Source: Ovis canadensis
Lineage: Eukaryota > Chordata > Mammalia > Artiodactyla > Bovidae
Direction of reading: 5' to 3'
NCBI RefSeq assembly: GCF_042477335.2
Contig: NC_091260.1
Span: forward strand, 46,209,001 to 46,273,000
Length of the DNA stretch: 64,000 bases
The translations under genes and the position numbers were made by a program. Below, piece after piece: positions 11,288-22,824 of this stretch (the first letter of the stretch is position 1; the number at the start of each line of letters is the position of its first letter). Below the pieces are notes generated by a model. The model did not search any database. It had not been told where the DNA came from and was given only the letters and a program-made list of their open reading frames with translations.

Positions 11288-11479
11288 TGGGTTTGATCCC
11301 TGGGTTGAGCTCTCCTGGAGGGGAAATGGCAATTCACTCTAGTATTCTTGCTGGGAAAGTCCCATGGACAGAGGAGCCTGGGGAACAACGGGGTCGCAAA
11401 GAGTCAGACACAACTGAGTGACTGAGCGCAGGTGCGCGCGCGTGCGCACACACACACACACACATACACACACACACAG
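11288..11479 (+). mobile_element. 5'-truncated Bov-tA SINE with GC/CA tail
   Basis: Sense SINE beginning inside the tRNA-like head (GGGTTTGATCCCTGGG). It runs to GAGTCAGACACAACTGAGTG, then an alternating GCGC/CACA tail up to 11479. Confidence 0.88.
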
Positions 11480-11910
11480 AGTTCCAGATACAGAGGATAA
11501 AGTAACAAACAAAACAAAATCAGTTTCATTATAGAACCTAATTCCCAGAGAGGAACGCAGTCAAAGCTTAACTAAATAAGTGAGTCATAGAGATAATGTT
11601 AGGTGGTTTCAGAGACTGTGCAGAAAGAGCACAGTTATGGGAGGATATCTGTTATACAGAGTAGTCAGGAAAGGAGACATTTAAGCAGAGATATGAATGA
11701 AATGAGAGAGTGATACTTATTGATCTGGAAGAAGAGAATTTCAGCTCAAGAAATACCTGGTAAAGATAAGTGCAAAAGCTCTGAAGCAGGAAGAAGGGTC
11801 AGCAATGAAGTCAGAGTGGCTGGAGTAATGTGAAGAGGAGACTGGCCAGAATGAAGAACGGGGGCCAAGCCACAGAGTGTTCTAGAGCACGGAAAGGAAT
11901 TTGGATATTT

Positions 11911-12250
11911 TTTTCATTGAAATATAGTTATTTACAATATTGTGCTAGTTTCAGTGTACAGCAAAGTGGTTCAGTTATGCGTAAGTATATTTTAGGTTAT
12001 TTTCCATTCAAGGTTATTAAAAATATTGAACATAGTTCCATGTATTATGCAATAAATCCTGGTTGCTTATTTATTATCTATACTGTAGTAGTTTGTATCT
12101 GTTAACACTGTACTCCTAATTTATCCCTTCCCTAGTTTCTCTTTTAGTGACAAAACACTTATTTTCTATGTCTGTGAGTCTGTTTCTGTTTTTATATAAA
12201 TTCATGTGTATTATTATTATTTTTTTTTTTAGATTTTGCATACAAGTGAT
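11911..12250 (-). mobile_element. L1 3' UTR fragment nested in L2
   Basis: Antisense L1 3' end. Flanked by GGAATTTGGATATTT (11896-11910) and GGAAATTGGATTTT (12251-12264), a degenerate target-site duplication. L2 sequence resumes on the far side. Confidence 0.85.
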
Positions 12251-12720
12251 GGAAATTGGATTTTAATCAGAGTGAGCTGAGAAGTCAGCAGAGTGTCCTG
12301 AGCAGAGGAGTGATATAACAGATCTTGCACACTGGGATTTTTTTTCCTGGAAAAACTCAACTGCTTGAGTGCAAATTTAGGAGTTCTGCGCTTGCATTGG
12401 CAAGTATTGATGCAAAGAAGAGCACAAAGAGGTAATTGAGCTTAGAGTTACTGAAGTTGTTAACACTAGAATCTAAGCTGAGTAAGAAAGGACATATAGA
12501 CAGATAGAAGCCAATGGATAGGGAGAGGACAGAATTAACATTGAACTTAAGGCTCCATGAAGTTAAAGTATGGTCAAACAAATTAGTGAGAAAGAAAGGA
12601 GACTGGTCAGAGAGAGGTGTGTGATTTTATACTTTTAAGGGTGATATAGCTTCATGCAACACCAAGATCCTTGGTGTAACCATGAGAGAGAGTGGCTAAG
12701 TGAGAAGGTCAAGGGGGAGG

Positions 12721-13206
12721 GAGAGCCTAAGAGTTTGTTGAATTTGATATATTATTATATTTTAATATTTAGCTTAAGCTGAATTTTTCCATTAGCCATC
12801 TACTTAAAAAATTCTCTAAGGAACACTGGAAACCTTGACAAGCACATTACAGATAAGTAGGGCAGAGCTCAGAGTCCTGTTTAGAATGCTTAAAAAGAAG
12901 ATTTTCTTGAGTGGTATCCTGTTGAAACAACCTTGATGAGGGAGGTGTGTTTGGTGCCAGTGAAGTCTGAGCAGGCAAGCAGGTAGGTGGGCTCTAGTGC
13001 TTTTAAGCCCTGTTTAAGTGGGTCAGAGCCGGAAAGTTTGAGAATTGCTACATTACTTTACCACATTCATTTAAAAAATGAATTAACTGAGACCACCCTA
13101 GTAGTGATGTACCTGGCTGATTACTGAATCATTTACAAAGCTTTTTTGAAATACAAGCATCTAGTTCCCATCCCGGAACTAAGGAAGCCTAGAAAAAAAT
13201 GGAAAC
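12721..13206. other. Mostly single-copy, possible MER5-like relic at 13030-13195
   Basis: AAAGTTTGAGAATTGCTACA and a later CATCTAGTTCCCATCCC block suggest an eroded hAT relic, but this is not secure. No gene is seen. Confidence 0.35.
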
Positions 13207-14033
13207 AGTGACAGACTGTTTTCTTGGGCTCCAAAATCATAGTGGATGGTGACTGCAGCCATTAAATTAAAAGACGTTTGCTCCTTGGAAGTAAAGATAT
13301 GATAAACCTCAGTTCAGTTCAGTTCAGTCGCTCAGTTGTGTCCGACTCTTTGCGACCCCATGAATTGCAGCACGCCAGGCCTCCCTGTCCATCACCATCT
13401 CCTGGAGTTCACTCAGACTCATGTCCATCAGGCCAGTGATGCCATCCAGCCATCTCATCCTCTGTCGTCCCCTTCTCCTCCTGCCCCCAATCCGTCCCAG
13501 AATCAGAGTCTTTTCCAATGATAAACCTAGACAGCATATTAAAAAAACAGAGACATCACCTTACCAACAAAAGTGTGTATAGTCAAAGCTATGGTTTTTC
13601 CAGTAGTCATGTATAGATGTGAGAGCTGGACCATAAAGAAGGCTGAGCACCGAAGAACTGATGCTTTGGAACTGTGATATTAGCAAAGACTCTTGAGAGT
13701 CTCTTGGACTGCAAGGAAATCAAACCAGTTAGTCCTAAAGGAAATCAACCCTGAAAATTCACTGGAAGGACTGATGCTAAAGCTGAAGCTCCAATACTTT
13801 GGCCACCTCATACAAAGAGCCGACTCATTGGAAAAGACCCTGGAAAGATTGAGGGCAGGAGGAGAAGGAGGCGACAGAGGACGAGATGCTTGAATGACAT
13901 CACTGACTTAATGAACATGCGTTTGAGCAAACTCCGGGAAATAGTGAAGGACAGGGAAGCCTGGTGTGCTGCAGTTCATGGGGTTGCAAAGAGTCGGACA
14001 TGACTGAGCCACTGAATAGCAACAACAAATGTG
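13207..14033 (+). mobile_element. BovB LINE 3' fragment, old tail type, split by a younger BovB
   Basis: Sense BovB from GGCTCCAAAATCATAGTGGA to the 3' end with an AGCAACAACAAA tail near 14020. It is interrupted at 13310-13517. Decayed C-terminal codons are visible (SNQLVLKEINPENSLEGL near 13720-13770). Confidence 0.9.
13310..13517 (-). mobile_element. Short BovB 3' end nested inside BovB
   Basis: Antisense 208-bp insertion beginning CAGTTCAGTTCAGTTCAGTC. It is flanked by ATGATAAACCT at 13299-13309 and 13518-13528, a perfect 11-bp target-site duplication. The host is an older BovB in the opposite orientation. Confidence 0.95.
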
Positions 14034-14278
14034 TATTTACAAATTTATATAAAGCTCACTGGATTACATCCAGCCAGGGTAAAACCACTGGAATAGGGCT
14101 TAGTGACTAGTTACTGCTATTGCCTGTCTATTCCATGGATTCTTTTCCTGCTCAAGGTGATGTGACTTTTCTCTGGGACACCATCACTAACTCACTCTTG
14201 GTCTATGTGCCATGGGGAGAATCGAGGCTCCAGAGACAGCAGATTATCCAAGACTGGGTGATTTGGGAATCATGTTTC
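14034..14278. other. Single-copy sequence
   Basis: No feature recognised. Confidence 0.4.
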
Positions 14279-14685
14279 TTTTTTTTTTTCGGCTGCACCC
14301 GTCATCTTGTGGGATCTTAGTTCCCCTGCTGCTGCTGCTGCTGCTAAGTCGCTTCAGTCGTGTCTGACTCTGTGCGAGCCCATAGATGGCAGCCCATCGG
14401 GCCCACCATCCCTGGGATTCTCCAGGCAAGAACACTGGAGTGGGTTGCCATTTCCTTCTCCAATGCATGGAAATGAAAAGTGAAAAGTGAAAGTGAAGTC
14501 GCTCAGTTGTGTCCAACTCTTAGCGACCCCATGGACTGCAGGCTCCTCTGTCCGTGGGAGTTTCCAGGCAAGAGTACTGGAGTGGGATGCCATTGCCTTC
14601 TCCATAGTTCCCCTACTAGAGGTCAAACATGTTCCCCCTGCAATGGAAACCTGAAGTCTTAACTGCTAAACCACCAGGGAAGTCC
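14279..14685 (-). mobile_element. CHR-2 type tRNA SINE, split by Bov-A2
   Basis: Antisense: poly-T at 14279-14289, CGGCTGCACCC, GTGGGATCTTAGTTCCCC. After the insertion it continues with GTTCCCCCTGCAATGGAA and CCACCAGGGAAGTCC. Confidence 0.85.
14328..14604 (-). mobile_element. Bov-A2 SINE
   Basis: Dimeric Bov-A2, antisense, starting with (GCT)n and ending CATTGCCTTCTCCA. Flanked by TAGTTCCCCT at 14318-14327 and 14605-14614, a perfect 10-bp duplication of CHR-2 sequence. The two monomers are joined by the GAAAAGTGAAAGTGAAGTC linker. Confidence 0.95.
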
Positions 14686-14974
14686 TATCACTTTCCTTTT
14701 TCTATAGAGATTTGGTTTAGGAACTGCACAGGACTGAAGCCATGGTGATTTTTTCCCAATCAAAGCAAATTCCAGGTTTTCTGTGTCACTCTTTGATTGA
14801 TTCTCTCGACCATGGGTCTAGAACTGGGAGGTTGTGAGCATGGAGCTGCTGACAGGTGTCTTGAAACATGAAGAAAGCCCCTCCAAAAGGGAGTAACACA
14901 GAGGAAAGTGGAGGCAACATACAGACAGATACCTGTCCAATGTGTATTGGATTGAGCTGTTCTGATTTGTATTG
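14686..14974. other. Single-copy sequence
   Basis: No feature recognised. Confidence 0.4.
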
Positions 14975-15208
14975 ATGTGTGTGTGCTCATCGTGTCTGAT
15001 TCTTTGTAACCACATGAGTTCTAGCCCATGAGACTCTTCTGTCTGTGGAATTCTCCAAGCAAGCATACTGGAGTGGCTTGCCATTTCCTACTCCAGGGGA
15101 TCCTTGGAAGATCTTCAAGGATCCCCTGGATCGGAAATCAAACCCAGGTCTCCAGGGTCACCTGCATTGGCAGGTGGATTCTTTACCACTGCGCCACCTG
15201 GGAAGCCC
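14975..15208 (-). mobile_element. Bov-tA SINE with an internal fold-back palindrome
   Basis: Antisense Bov-tA ending TTTACCACTGCGCCACCTGG. Between the standard CTCCAGGGGATC block and the tRNA-like head, the usual sequence is replaced by an inverted copy of that block (15092-15130). Confidence 0.9.
15092..15130. repeat. 39-bp near-perfect palindrome
   Basis: Arms TCCAGGGGATCCTT (15092-15105) and AAGGATCCCCTGGA (15117-15130) are perfect 14-bp reverse complements around an 11-nt centre, GGAAGATCTTC, which is itself mostly palindromic. Confidence 0.95.
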
Positions 15209-17600
15209 CTCTAAGTTGACACCCAGAGGTTGGAGTCTTGTCTAAATTGGATTCTCCTACTTTCTAGATACTCTCTTTACTTTGGTCACGTGATTTCACC
15301 CTTCCAGGTAGCCTTTTTTGCCAATCTGGCTCAGGAAATTCACATTCTCAGAATCTAGCTCCTGTGTGTGGCAAGGAGACAGGAAAATAAAATGAGATCA
15401 AAATAGGAAGAAAATCGATTCTCTATGAGATTATGGCCTCTGGTGAACCCTAGACATGCTTAGACAGCTCAGCTTCTTTTTAGATCAACTTAACTCACCC
15501 AAATGGTTATGAAGCAGCAAATGGCCTCAGTCGAAAAGAGCTATTTGGGATTGAGACTCCTGGAAGTAATGGACTAGAACATTATGTTCTGAGTTCAGCT
15601 TTAAAATATGACATAAACTAGACATATTCATCTAAACATTTTTCTGTGTTGGCAAGTTTCTTAGATCTCTCCCCTTCATGCCTTTTCCTACCAGATGCCT
15701 AGTTTCATAAGTTTATGTTATTAATGGTTTCTGAAATAAAGTACTAGACTCCATGTTGTCACAAGATGAGGAATCAATTTTTTTTTTTACTAATTTTGAA
15801 GAAATCAGGTTTTTGTTGTGAGGAATATTGAAAATATAATATTATCTTTCTCATTGGGTGGCCTGACCCTAGTTCTGCCGTAAATGTTTAGCTCCGGAAA
15901 CAGCAGAAGGACCTGGTTAGACAACCCATTCAGTTTCAAGTTATTCTCATACCATAGATCCCAAGAGTCACTTAGGAGAAAAGTGGAATGTTACATCTTA
16001 CTTCACCTATTGTCCTGTTATTCATCAAATGAATAACTTTTTATTTCCTTAAAATGTCGACTGCCATCATTTTAGTGTCTCTAGGAGAAATCACTGTAGC
16101 AATTTCAGCACCTGGACTGAGCACTGACCAGCATTTCAGGATACAAAGTCCAACTGTCTCATAAATTGAAATGCTAGTCAGTAGATAAAATTTGAGAATC
16201 CATTCCAAAAGAAAGCTTGATATAATGAATGTCCTTTCACTTCTCTTGAAAATGCTATAATCTCATGACTCTTGGTGAAGGTCATGTTTAACTGCTTTTC
16301 TCAAATGTCACCATCATTTCAGAATACTGCATAAATACCATTTTGGTATCAGTTTTCTTCCATGAAAGAATTTTCCCTAATAACCTGAAACTCCCTCTGA
16401 GCCATGAGGTCTAACTTTCTTTAATATTAGCATGAAGCTCAATTTTAGGAGAAAAGAAATAGCCGAGAACAACTGGCACTCAAATCCAAGGAACTTGTGC
16501 TGAGTTATATGCTTCCTTTTCTTTCCTGTTATCGTTTGTGGCTTAAGAGTAAAAGACAACCCAACCCCCAAATAAAAAACTTGCTAGAATAGAATCGTGA
16601 GGACATGGTAGTTCCTTACTGACTTAGAACTAAATGTGTCTCAGTTAGGATGGTACACACTCCACTGGTGTGTGAAGACCACTTTCATTTGTCACTGTCA
16701 ACAGAGCCACACAGAATTGCAGAGAATTCTAAGAATACATCTCAGCATGATTAAAGCTGTCCTGATTTATCCTTTGTCTGTGGTCAATGAGACACTCTCA
16801 ATTGAAAGCTCAAAGTTATTTCTTATATTTAATAATCCAGTTCAGGGCAAGAACAAAGCTGTAATGCAACATTTGAAATACAAAATTCAATCAAGTAAGT
16901 AAGATATTAAAAACCAGCCCTTCAAATCTTTTTAAGTACTCAAATAACTAATCTCTCTCTCTGTCATTCACACAGACACAGATACACACACACCTTCATG
17001 TATAGCTTTTTTTGTTAGTAAATACCTCAGATTCTTTATACAAAATAAATTAGGAGACAATTTCCAGGGACCCCACCTTGAGCTTCAGCAGTGTTCTCTT
17101 TAGATCTCAGGCATGCCTGACCTCATCTGGACTTCTATAGGAAAGGGCTTGTTAGGGATCCACTTCTTAAATGTTGCTGAGGTCTCTTGGGAAAGCATAC
17201 ACCTTCTAGAGACTTAAAGGATTATAAAAAGAACCAGCTATCTGGATTGGAAGGCAGAGGTGATATGAGTACAACACAGGGCATCTCATGAAAATCGCTT
17301 TCCTACCCAACAACACCCACTTCCAAGGGTTTGGATCCCAGTATTAGAGTGAGGGTGACTTTGAGTTTTTTAAAAGCTATTTTATAATGATCTCAGTGAG
17401 TTATCAAGAGACCATGAACCCAAGACAGTATTGCTCTATAGCTTATGTTAAGAATTTAGCTCAAAGAAGAATTTATTAGCCTGATATCTCCCTTTAAAAA
17501 AATATTTTTGTAAACTTGTTTGGTACTGTTCATTTCATGAAAATAAAAGAGAAGATTTCAAGTAGCTTGAAAGAATGAGAAAATGCTTTAGTAACATGTA
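15209..17600. other. Single-copy sequence with a short CT/CA-rich patch
   Basis: About 2.4 kb without a gene or a securely named repeat. A CT-then-CA-rich patch lies at about 16950-17000. Open frames are short. Confidence 0.45.
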
Positions 17601-18345
17601 AGTGCAGATATATCTTCACCATGACTCAATTCTTTTGGATATATACATTCCATTTTCAATGGGATGGATGAACCTAGCACATTATGCTAAGTTGACTAAG
17701 CCAGCCAAGAGAAAGACAAATACTCTATATGGTATGTGAAACAAACAATTCCAATTTTATAGAAAAGAAATTAGAAAGATGGTTGTCTGAGACTGGGGAG
17801 AACAGGAGAGGGGGCGATGCAGGTCAAAGGACTACACTTAGACTTTCATATATAAGAAGAATAAGCACTGAGCGGCTAATGTGCAGCATAGTGACCATGG
17901 TTAAAATACACTCTCGTATTTGTGAGGGTAGATATTAAGCATTAGCATCACATTTTTCTCCTAAGAGATTATGTTTTCTATGGAAGAAAAACACACGATT
18001 ATACATGGAATCTAAAAAACAGAACTCATAAAACCAGTTTATACTCCCCAAATGGGGAGATTATCTGTCAAAGAGTACAAAGTTCAGTGTTGCAGATGAA
18101 CAAGTTTGAAAGATCTAATGTACAGCATGGTAACTATAATTAACAATACTCTATCATATACTTGTCAATGGCTAAGAGAGTAGATCTATTTTCACTACAC
18201 GCAACACAAAAAAAACTGGATATATTAGTTTGTTTCAGTGTGGTAATCATTTCACAATGTAAATGTACATGAAATCACCACGTTTTACACCGTAAGCATA
18301 CATCCAATTTTATTTGTCAACTATACATCAATAAAGACACAAAAA
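17600..18345 (+). mobile_element. Ancient L1 3' UTR, two overlapping copies
   Basis: Sense L1 3'-end landmarks appear twice: CTAATGTGCAGCATAGTGAC near 17876, and CTAATGTACAGCATGGTAAC near 18115 followed by GTGGTAATCATTTCACAATG and TTATTTGTCAACTATACATC. The repetition suggests a tandem duplication or two adjoining insertions. Confidence 0.75.
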
Positions 18346-19250
18346 GTTCCAATTAGATTTAAAATTACATTGTTCACGTTTAACTTTAATAAGAGAAAAT
18401 TAATAAAGATGAACACTGTTGAGAAATTAAAGTTTCTGATATTTTGATCAAAGTTGTTCATCTAGCATTTCTGATGTTACAAACATTTCATTGGCAAGCA
18501 AGTCTATTCAATCTCAATAGTTCTCATTTTTCTGCTGAGATCAGAACAAAGGGTAATGCCTTTAAAAAGGAAAATTTTGGTTGATAGTAATAGTATTAAT
18601 TCATATCGTAGAATTTTTTGAGATCCTAAAATTTCTAAATTTAATGTTGCCTGGAGAAAGGGAAATAGGTAGATAGATACAGAAGGTGTGGTTTTCAAGT
18701 ATGTAGTAACCAAAGTGAAGAAAATGTGATATAGTGAATATTTTGCCCTAGGTTCAAAAATATCTGGTTTGATTAATGAGGAGCAAAGTGCAGTATGAAA
18801 TATAGGCAAAAAGTGTAAATTACTGCATGAATTTTTGTATTCAAGGATTCAGCTTGGTAGGTATAACTTTTAGGAGAAGTAAACCTATGGTGATTTAGGT
18901 ATGAAGAGTTCAAGGTTTTAAGAGACTTGCTTTCTAAAGAAAATATGAAACATGATCTGCAATAATAAAATTCTGGGATTCAAAGGATAAGATGTACTAG
19001 TCCCTCTTTCCTCTGTACAGTTTATGCCATGACTTCCTCAGTTACATTTGGGGTACTAAGTTCCTTTAATTCTCACCAGGAAAGTGAAACATGGTACGAG
19101 GGTTGGGCAAGCATGTCCCACAAAAGCGATTTAGATAACTTGAGAAGATTTCACCTGGAGAAGCAAATAGACTTAATAAAAACATAGTAATTACTTATCT
19201 CTTCTCATGTCCCCTGCATCTTATTCTTGCTGAATTGCCACACAAGATCT
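18346..19250. other. Single-copy AT-rich sequence
   Basis: No feature recognised. Confidence 0.45.
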
Positions 19251-19560
19251 TTGTTCTTCTCTCTTTTTCATCTATCTCAGTTCCTCCAGTCATTGCATCT
19301 GGTCTTATGGTTTCAAATGCCATCTACATGCTGACAACTAACCACGTGTATATCTTTAGTCTTGACCACTTCTGGGAACTCTCATCTCATATTGAGCTAT
19401 CTATCTGACATTTCTATAAAGATGAACAACTGACATTTCAAACATAACAGGGTCAAAGCTGACTTCTACCGTGACTAATCTCACTTCCTTCCCCATCTAA
19501 ATTAGTGACAATTGCCTCCTTCATTTGCCTAAGTCCCAACTATTGGAGTCATGCTTCTGT
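19251..19560 (+). mobile_element. L2 LINE fragment
   Basis: Sense L2 ORF2 remnants: ATGCCATCTACATGCTGACA (the YAD region), ACAACTGACATTTCAAACAT, then TATTGGAGTCATGCTTCTGT. Reading frames are destroyed. Confidence 0.7.
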
Positions 19561-20466
19561 CTGATCATTGCAAGGGGACATAGTGCCTGGCAGACGTATA
19601 GGAAGAAGATGGAGGGCACACACAGATCAAGCAGAAGCCAGTTTCAACTCAGCACACCCAAAGGAGCCTTCAGAGGCATGCTGGGAGGAGGTGCTTGACG
19701 GTGAAGATTCAGCACTCAGCGTGCCTTTCCAGAAGAGTCCTGTAGTTTTGGACACCTGCTTCTCTAATCAGGTCTGTGGAAGAGGGAGAGAAAGGCATGA
19801 TGAAAGTTATAATCTAAAATGGGTAGCCTCATCCAGGAGAGGTAGTTTCACAATGTCTGGGAGAGTCTGACTCTGAACACACACAAGTGTTGGAAACTCT
19901 GAGAGGCACAGTTATGCCTGTTTTTGGTGACATTGAGAACAAAGCTTTTAATGATGGTCTCACCCACAGGGTGCAATGCAAAACCCAACACCTGTGACTG
20001 TTCAGTCTTCTGTTATTGTGGAAGTAATTATACTATTCATGGAACACAATAACCCACAATATTTCTCAGAGGAAAAAGAACAAATTCTGCCTCTTTTGGT
20101 TCAATTTTCAGAGCAAATTTCAACAGCCTTCCTATTCTACAGGAAAAAGAAAGCTAAAAGCAAAACCCACTGACAACTCAGATGAACAGAAAATGGCTAT
20201 GGATCTCACAGAATATATTTATGTAAAATTTCCCTCTCATTTATTTTTTCTGTACAGATAATGTTTGTTTTAAAAGATGGTATTCAACCCACTATAATCA
20301 CTCATCGTTCAATACATTTGATGATAATTCATTTGCCATGTACTGACTGTGCCTTTGAAAAGATATACTGTACTCAGTAGAACAAAATTGGAGTATTCAT
20401 TTGCCCTTAGATTTAGTTAGCTAGGCCCAACTGGATTGTAGGATGCATCAGAGTGTAATTGGGTCT
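19561..20466. other. Single-copy sequence, no gene recognised
   Basis: Contains two open frames of 100 and 65 codons (19568-19870, 19976-20173) with no recognisable domain. Confidence 0.4.
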
Positions 20467-20477
20467 AATCTACATGT

Positions 20478-21009
20478 AAAAGACGCTTACTCTTTGGAAG
20501 GAAAGTTATGACTAACCTAGACAGCATATTCAAAAGCAGAGACATTACTTGGCCAACAAAGGTCTGTCTAGTCAAGGCTATGGTTTTTCCTGTGGTCATG
20601 TATGGATGTGAGAGTTGGACTGTGAAGAAGGCTGAGCACCGAAGAACTGATGCTTTTGAACTGTGGTGTTGGAGAAGACTCTTGAGAGTCCCTTGGACTG
20701 CAAGGAGATCCAACCAGTCCATTTTAAAGGAGACTGGTCTTTGGAAGGAATGATGCTAAAGCTGAAACTCTAGTACTTTGGCCACCTCATGAGAAGAGTT
20801 GACTCGTTAGAAAAGACTCTGATGCTGGGAGGGATTGGGGACAGGAGAAGAAGGGGACAACAGAGGATGAGATGGCTGGATGGCATCACCAACTCGATGG
20901 ACGTGAGTTTGAGTGAACTCCAGAAGTTGGTGATGGACAGGGAGGCCTGGCGTGCTGCAATTCATGGGGTGGCAAAGGGTTGGACATGACTGAGCGACTG
21001 AACTGACTG
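20478..21009 (+). mobile_element. BovB LINE 3' fragment with perfect target-site duplication
   Basis: Sense 532-bp BovB. AATCTACATGT lies at both 20467-20477 and 21010-21020, fixing both ends. The C-terminal domain is still largely open (VFPVVMYGCESWTVKKAEHR), with a frameshift near 20735 where part of the repeat is missing. Confidence 0.95.
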
Positions 21010-21084
21010 AATCTACATGTGATTATGACTGAACATCAAGCAAAAGAAGGAAAGTGCCAATGTGTGTGGTTACTTAGTATATTA

Positions 21085-21720
21085 AGAGAGCCAAGCTCTT
21101 TAAATATATTATTTCACCAAATCTCAAAAATAATCTTAAGTAAGTACTGCTGTCCCTATTTTATAGATGAGGACATAGGTTTCATGAAAGTTTAAATAAT
21201 TTTCTTGAGGATGAGAATAAGTGACAAAGCCTTAATTTTAAAATTAAATTTATTTATTTATTTTTAAATGAAAAAGATGAATATTTTTAATGATGAAAGG
21301 TACAATTTACAAAGAAGATAGACATCATAAACCATTAGACACCTAACAACAAAGAAGCAAAGATACATAAAGCAAAAATCAGAAGAAATAAAAGGGAAAG
21401 GAACAAAATATATACTAATAATGAGACATATTAAAATTTACCTGAGAATATTTTATCAAGTACAGAAAAAATAAGAATAGGAGCATCTTGAATGATGTCA
21501 TTAATAGTTTAAATATAGTGGATTTTTATTTATACTAATTTATATTAATCTTAAAACCCAGACAAATACATTTGAAATGTCATGTCTCATACATTGTTAT
21601 TAGATGTCCATAAGACATTTAGAAAAACTGCAAAGCCAGAATTTTAATCCAAGTCTTTTCATTTTTACTTCAAAGCCTTTGTGCTTAGTTACTATACTGT
21701 GGTACTTCTCCATCATAAAA
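21085..21720 (-). mobile_element. MIR SINE split by an L1 fragment
   Basis: Antisense MIR at 21085-21240 (TCCCTATTTTATAGATGAGG). It resumes at about 21625-21720 (GCAAAGCCAGAATTTTAATC, then CTTAGTTACTATACTG). Confidence 0.7.
21241..21624 (+). mobile_element. Ancient L1 ORF2 fragment nested in MIR
   Basis: A-rich L1-like block (AAACCATTAGACACCTAACA, AAAGGGAAAGGAACAAA, then AATAATGAGACATATTAAAA), sense orientation. All frames are closed by stops. Confidence 0.5.
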
Positions 21721-22390
21721 ATGGAAAGAATAAAAAGATGTAAAGAAACATAAAGAAAGATGAGCTGCCTTCCTCTGTGGGCAGCTTGGAGAACACCTAG
21801 GGTGAGGACAGGCGAGGGCTGAGATGACCAAGTATTGAGACACCTTTAACTTTTCCTTAAGTGTTTTGGCAAATTTTAGCCATTGCCTTAATGAAAGTGA
21901 TAAAGAGAATAGAGGAAGAAATACAGCTATTTAAAAGAAAATTGTTCCCAGGATGTTTCCAGCACAAAGGGGATTTGTCATGGTCTTCCTGTGCAGTGCG
22001 GCTAGTCTGCCGTTCTGGCAGCTTTGTCTGTGAATCTAAGGCAGGAGCCAACACAGTGATGCCTCAGTGGTTCAGCTCAAAACAAGGGCTCGAAACCGGA
22101 GTCCATGGAACTGCAGCTGGGGAAAAACTGGCCTGTGGGGGCGGGGTGGTGACTTCCGAATGGACTCAGAATCTTGAGTGGAATACATTTTTGTCCTGGT
22201 GTAACTGAGGATCTGATTGCAGTCATTGACTTTTAGTTATTTGAAGATCAACTGAAATGGAAGAAAATTCCAGTTCTCAAAGTTTTGCCATTAATTAGCA
22301 ATGGCAAATTATTTGGGGAGCATGTTTGTCTCCGACATTTAAGGTCAAATTCTTCTTGTCTTATTATTGCCAAAAGGATCCATTATGTAA
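21721..22390. other. Single-copy sequence, no gene recognised
   Basis: A 115-codon plus-strand frame at 21861-22208 has no known domain and no supporting gene structure. Confidence 0.4.
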
Positions 22391-22403
22391 GGAAGAGTAA
22401 CAA

Positions 22404-22811
22404 ATTATTAATTTTTATTTTTTATTGAAGTATAATTGCTTTACAATGTTGTGTTAGTTTCTGCTATGTAATGAAGTGAAATCAGCTATTGTGTATCTAT
22501 CCCCTCGCTCTAGAACCTCCCTCCTACCCCAACCCCATGTCTCTCCTCTAGGTCATCACAGGGCACTGAGCTGAGCTCTCTGTGCTATACAACCGGTTTC
22601 CACTAGCTGTCTATACATGGTAGTTTATATACGTCCATCCTAATCTCCCAGTTCGTCCCACCCGCCCCTTCCCTCACTGTGCCCACATGTTCCTTCTGTA
22701 TGTCTGCAACTCTATTGCTGCCTTGAAAACAGGTTCACCTGTATTATTTTTATAAATGACACACATATGCGTTTAGATATGATATTTATTTTTCTCTTTA
22801 TGAATTACTTT
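22404..22811 (-). mobile_element. L1 3' UTR fragment with target-site duplication
   Basis: Antisense L1 (GAAGTATAATTGCTTTACAA, GGGCACTGAGCTGAG, CTGTATGTCTGC). GGAAGAGTAACAA at 22391-22403 recurs at 22812-22824, a perfect 13-bp duplication. Confidence 0.93.
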
Positions 22812-22824
22812 GGAAGAGTAACAA

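Larger units (their letters stand above)
11240..12720 (-). mobile_element. L2 LINE, antisense, interrupted by Bov-tA and L1
   Basis: Starts at the L2 3' end (TTATTCATTCAACATATTTT). It continues through CAAAAGCTCTGAAGCAGGAA and GAGTGGCTGGAGTAATG at 11775-11840, resumes after a nested L1 with GAGCAGAGGAGTGATATAAC, and fades by about 12720. Confidence 0.75.
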
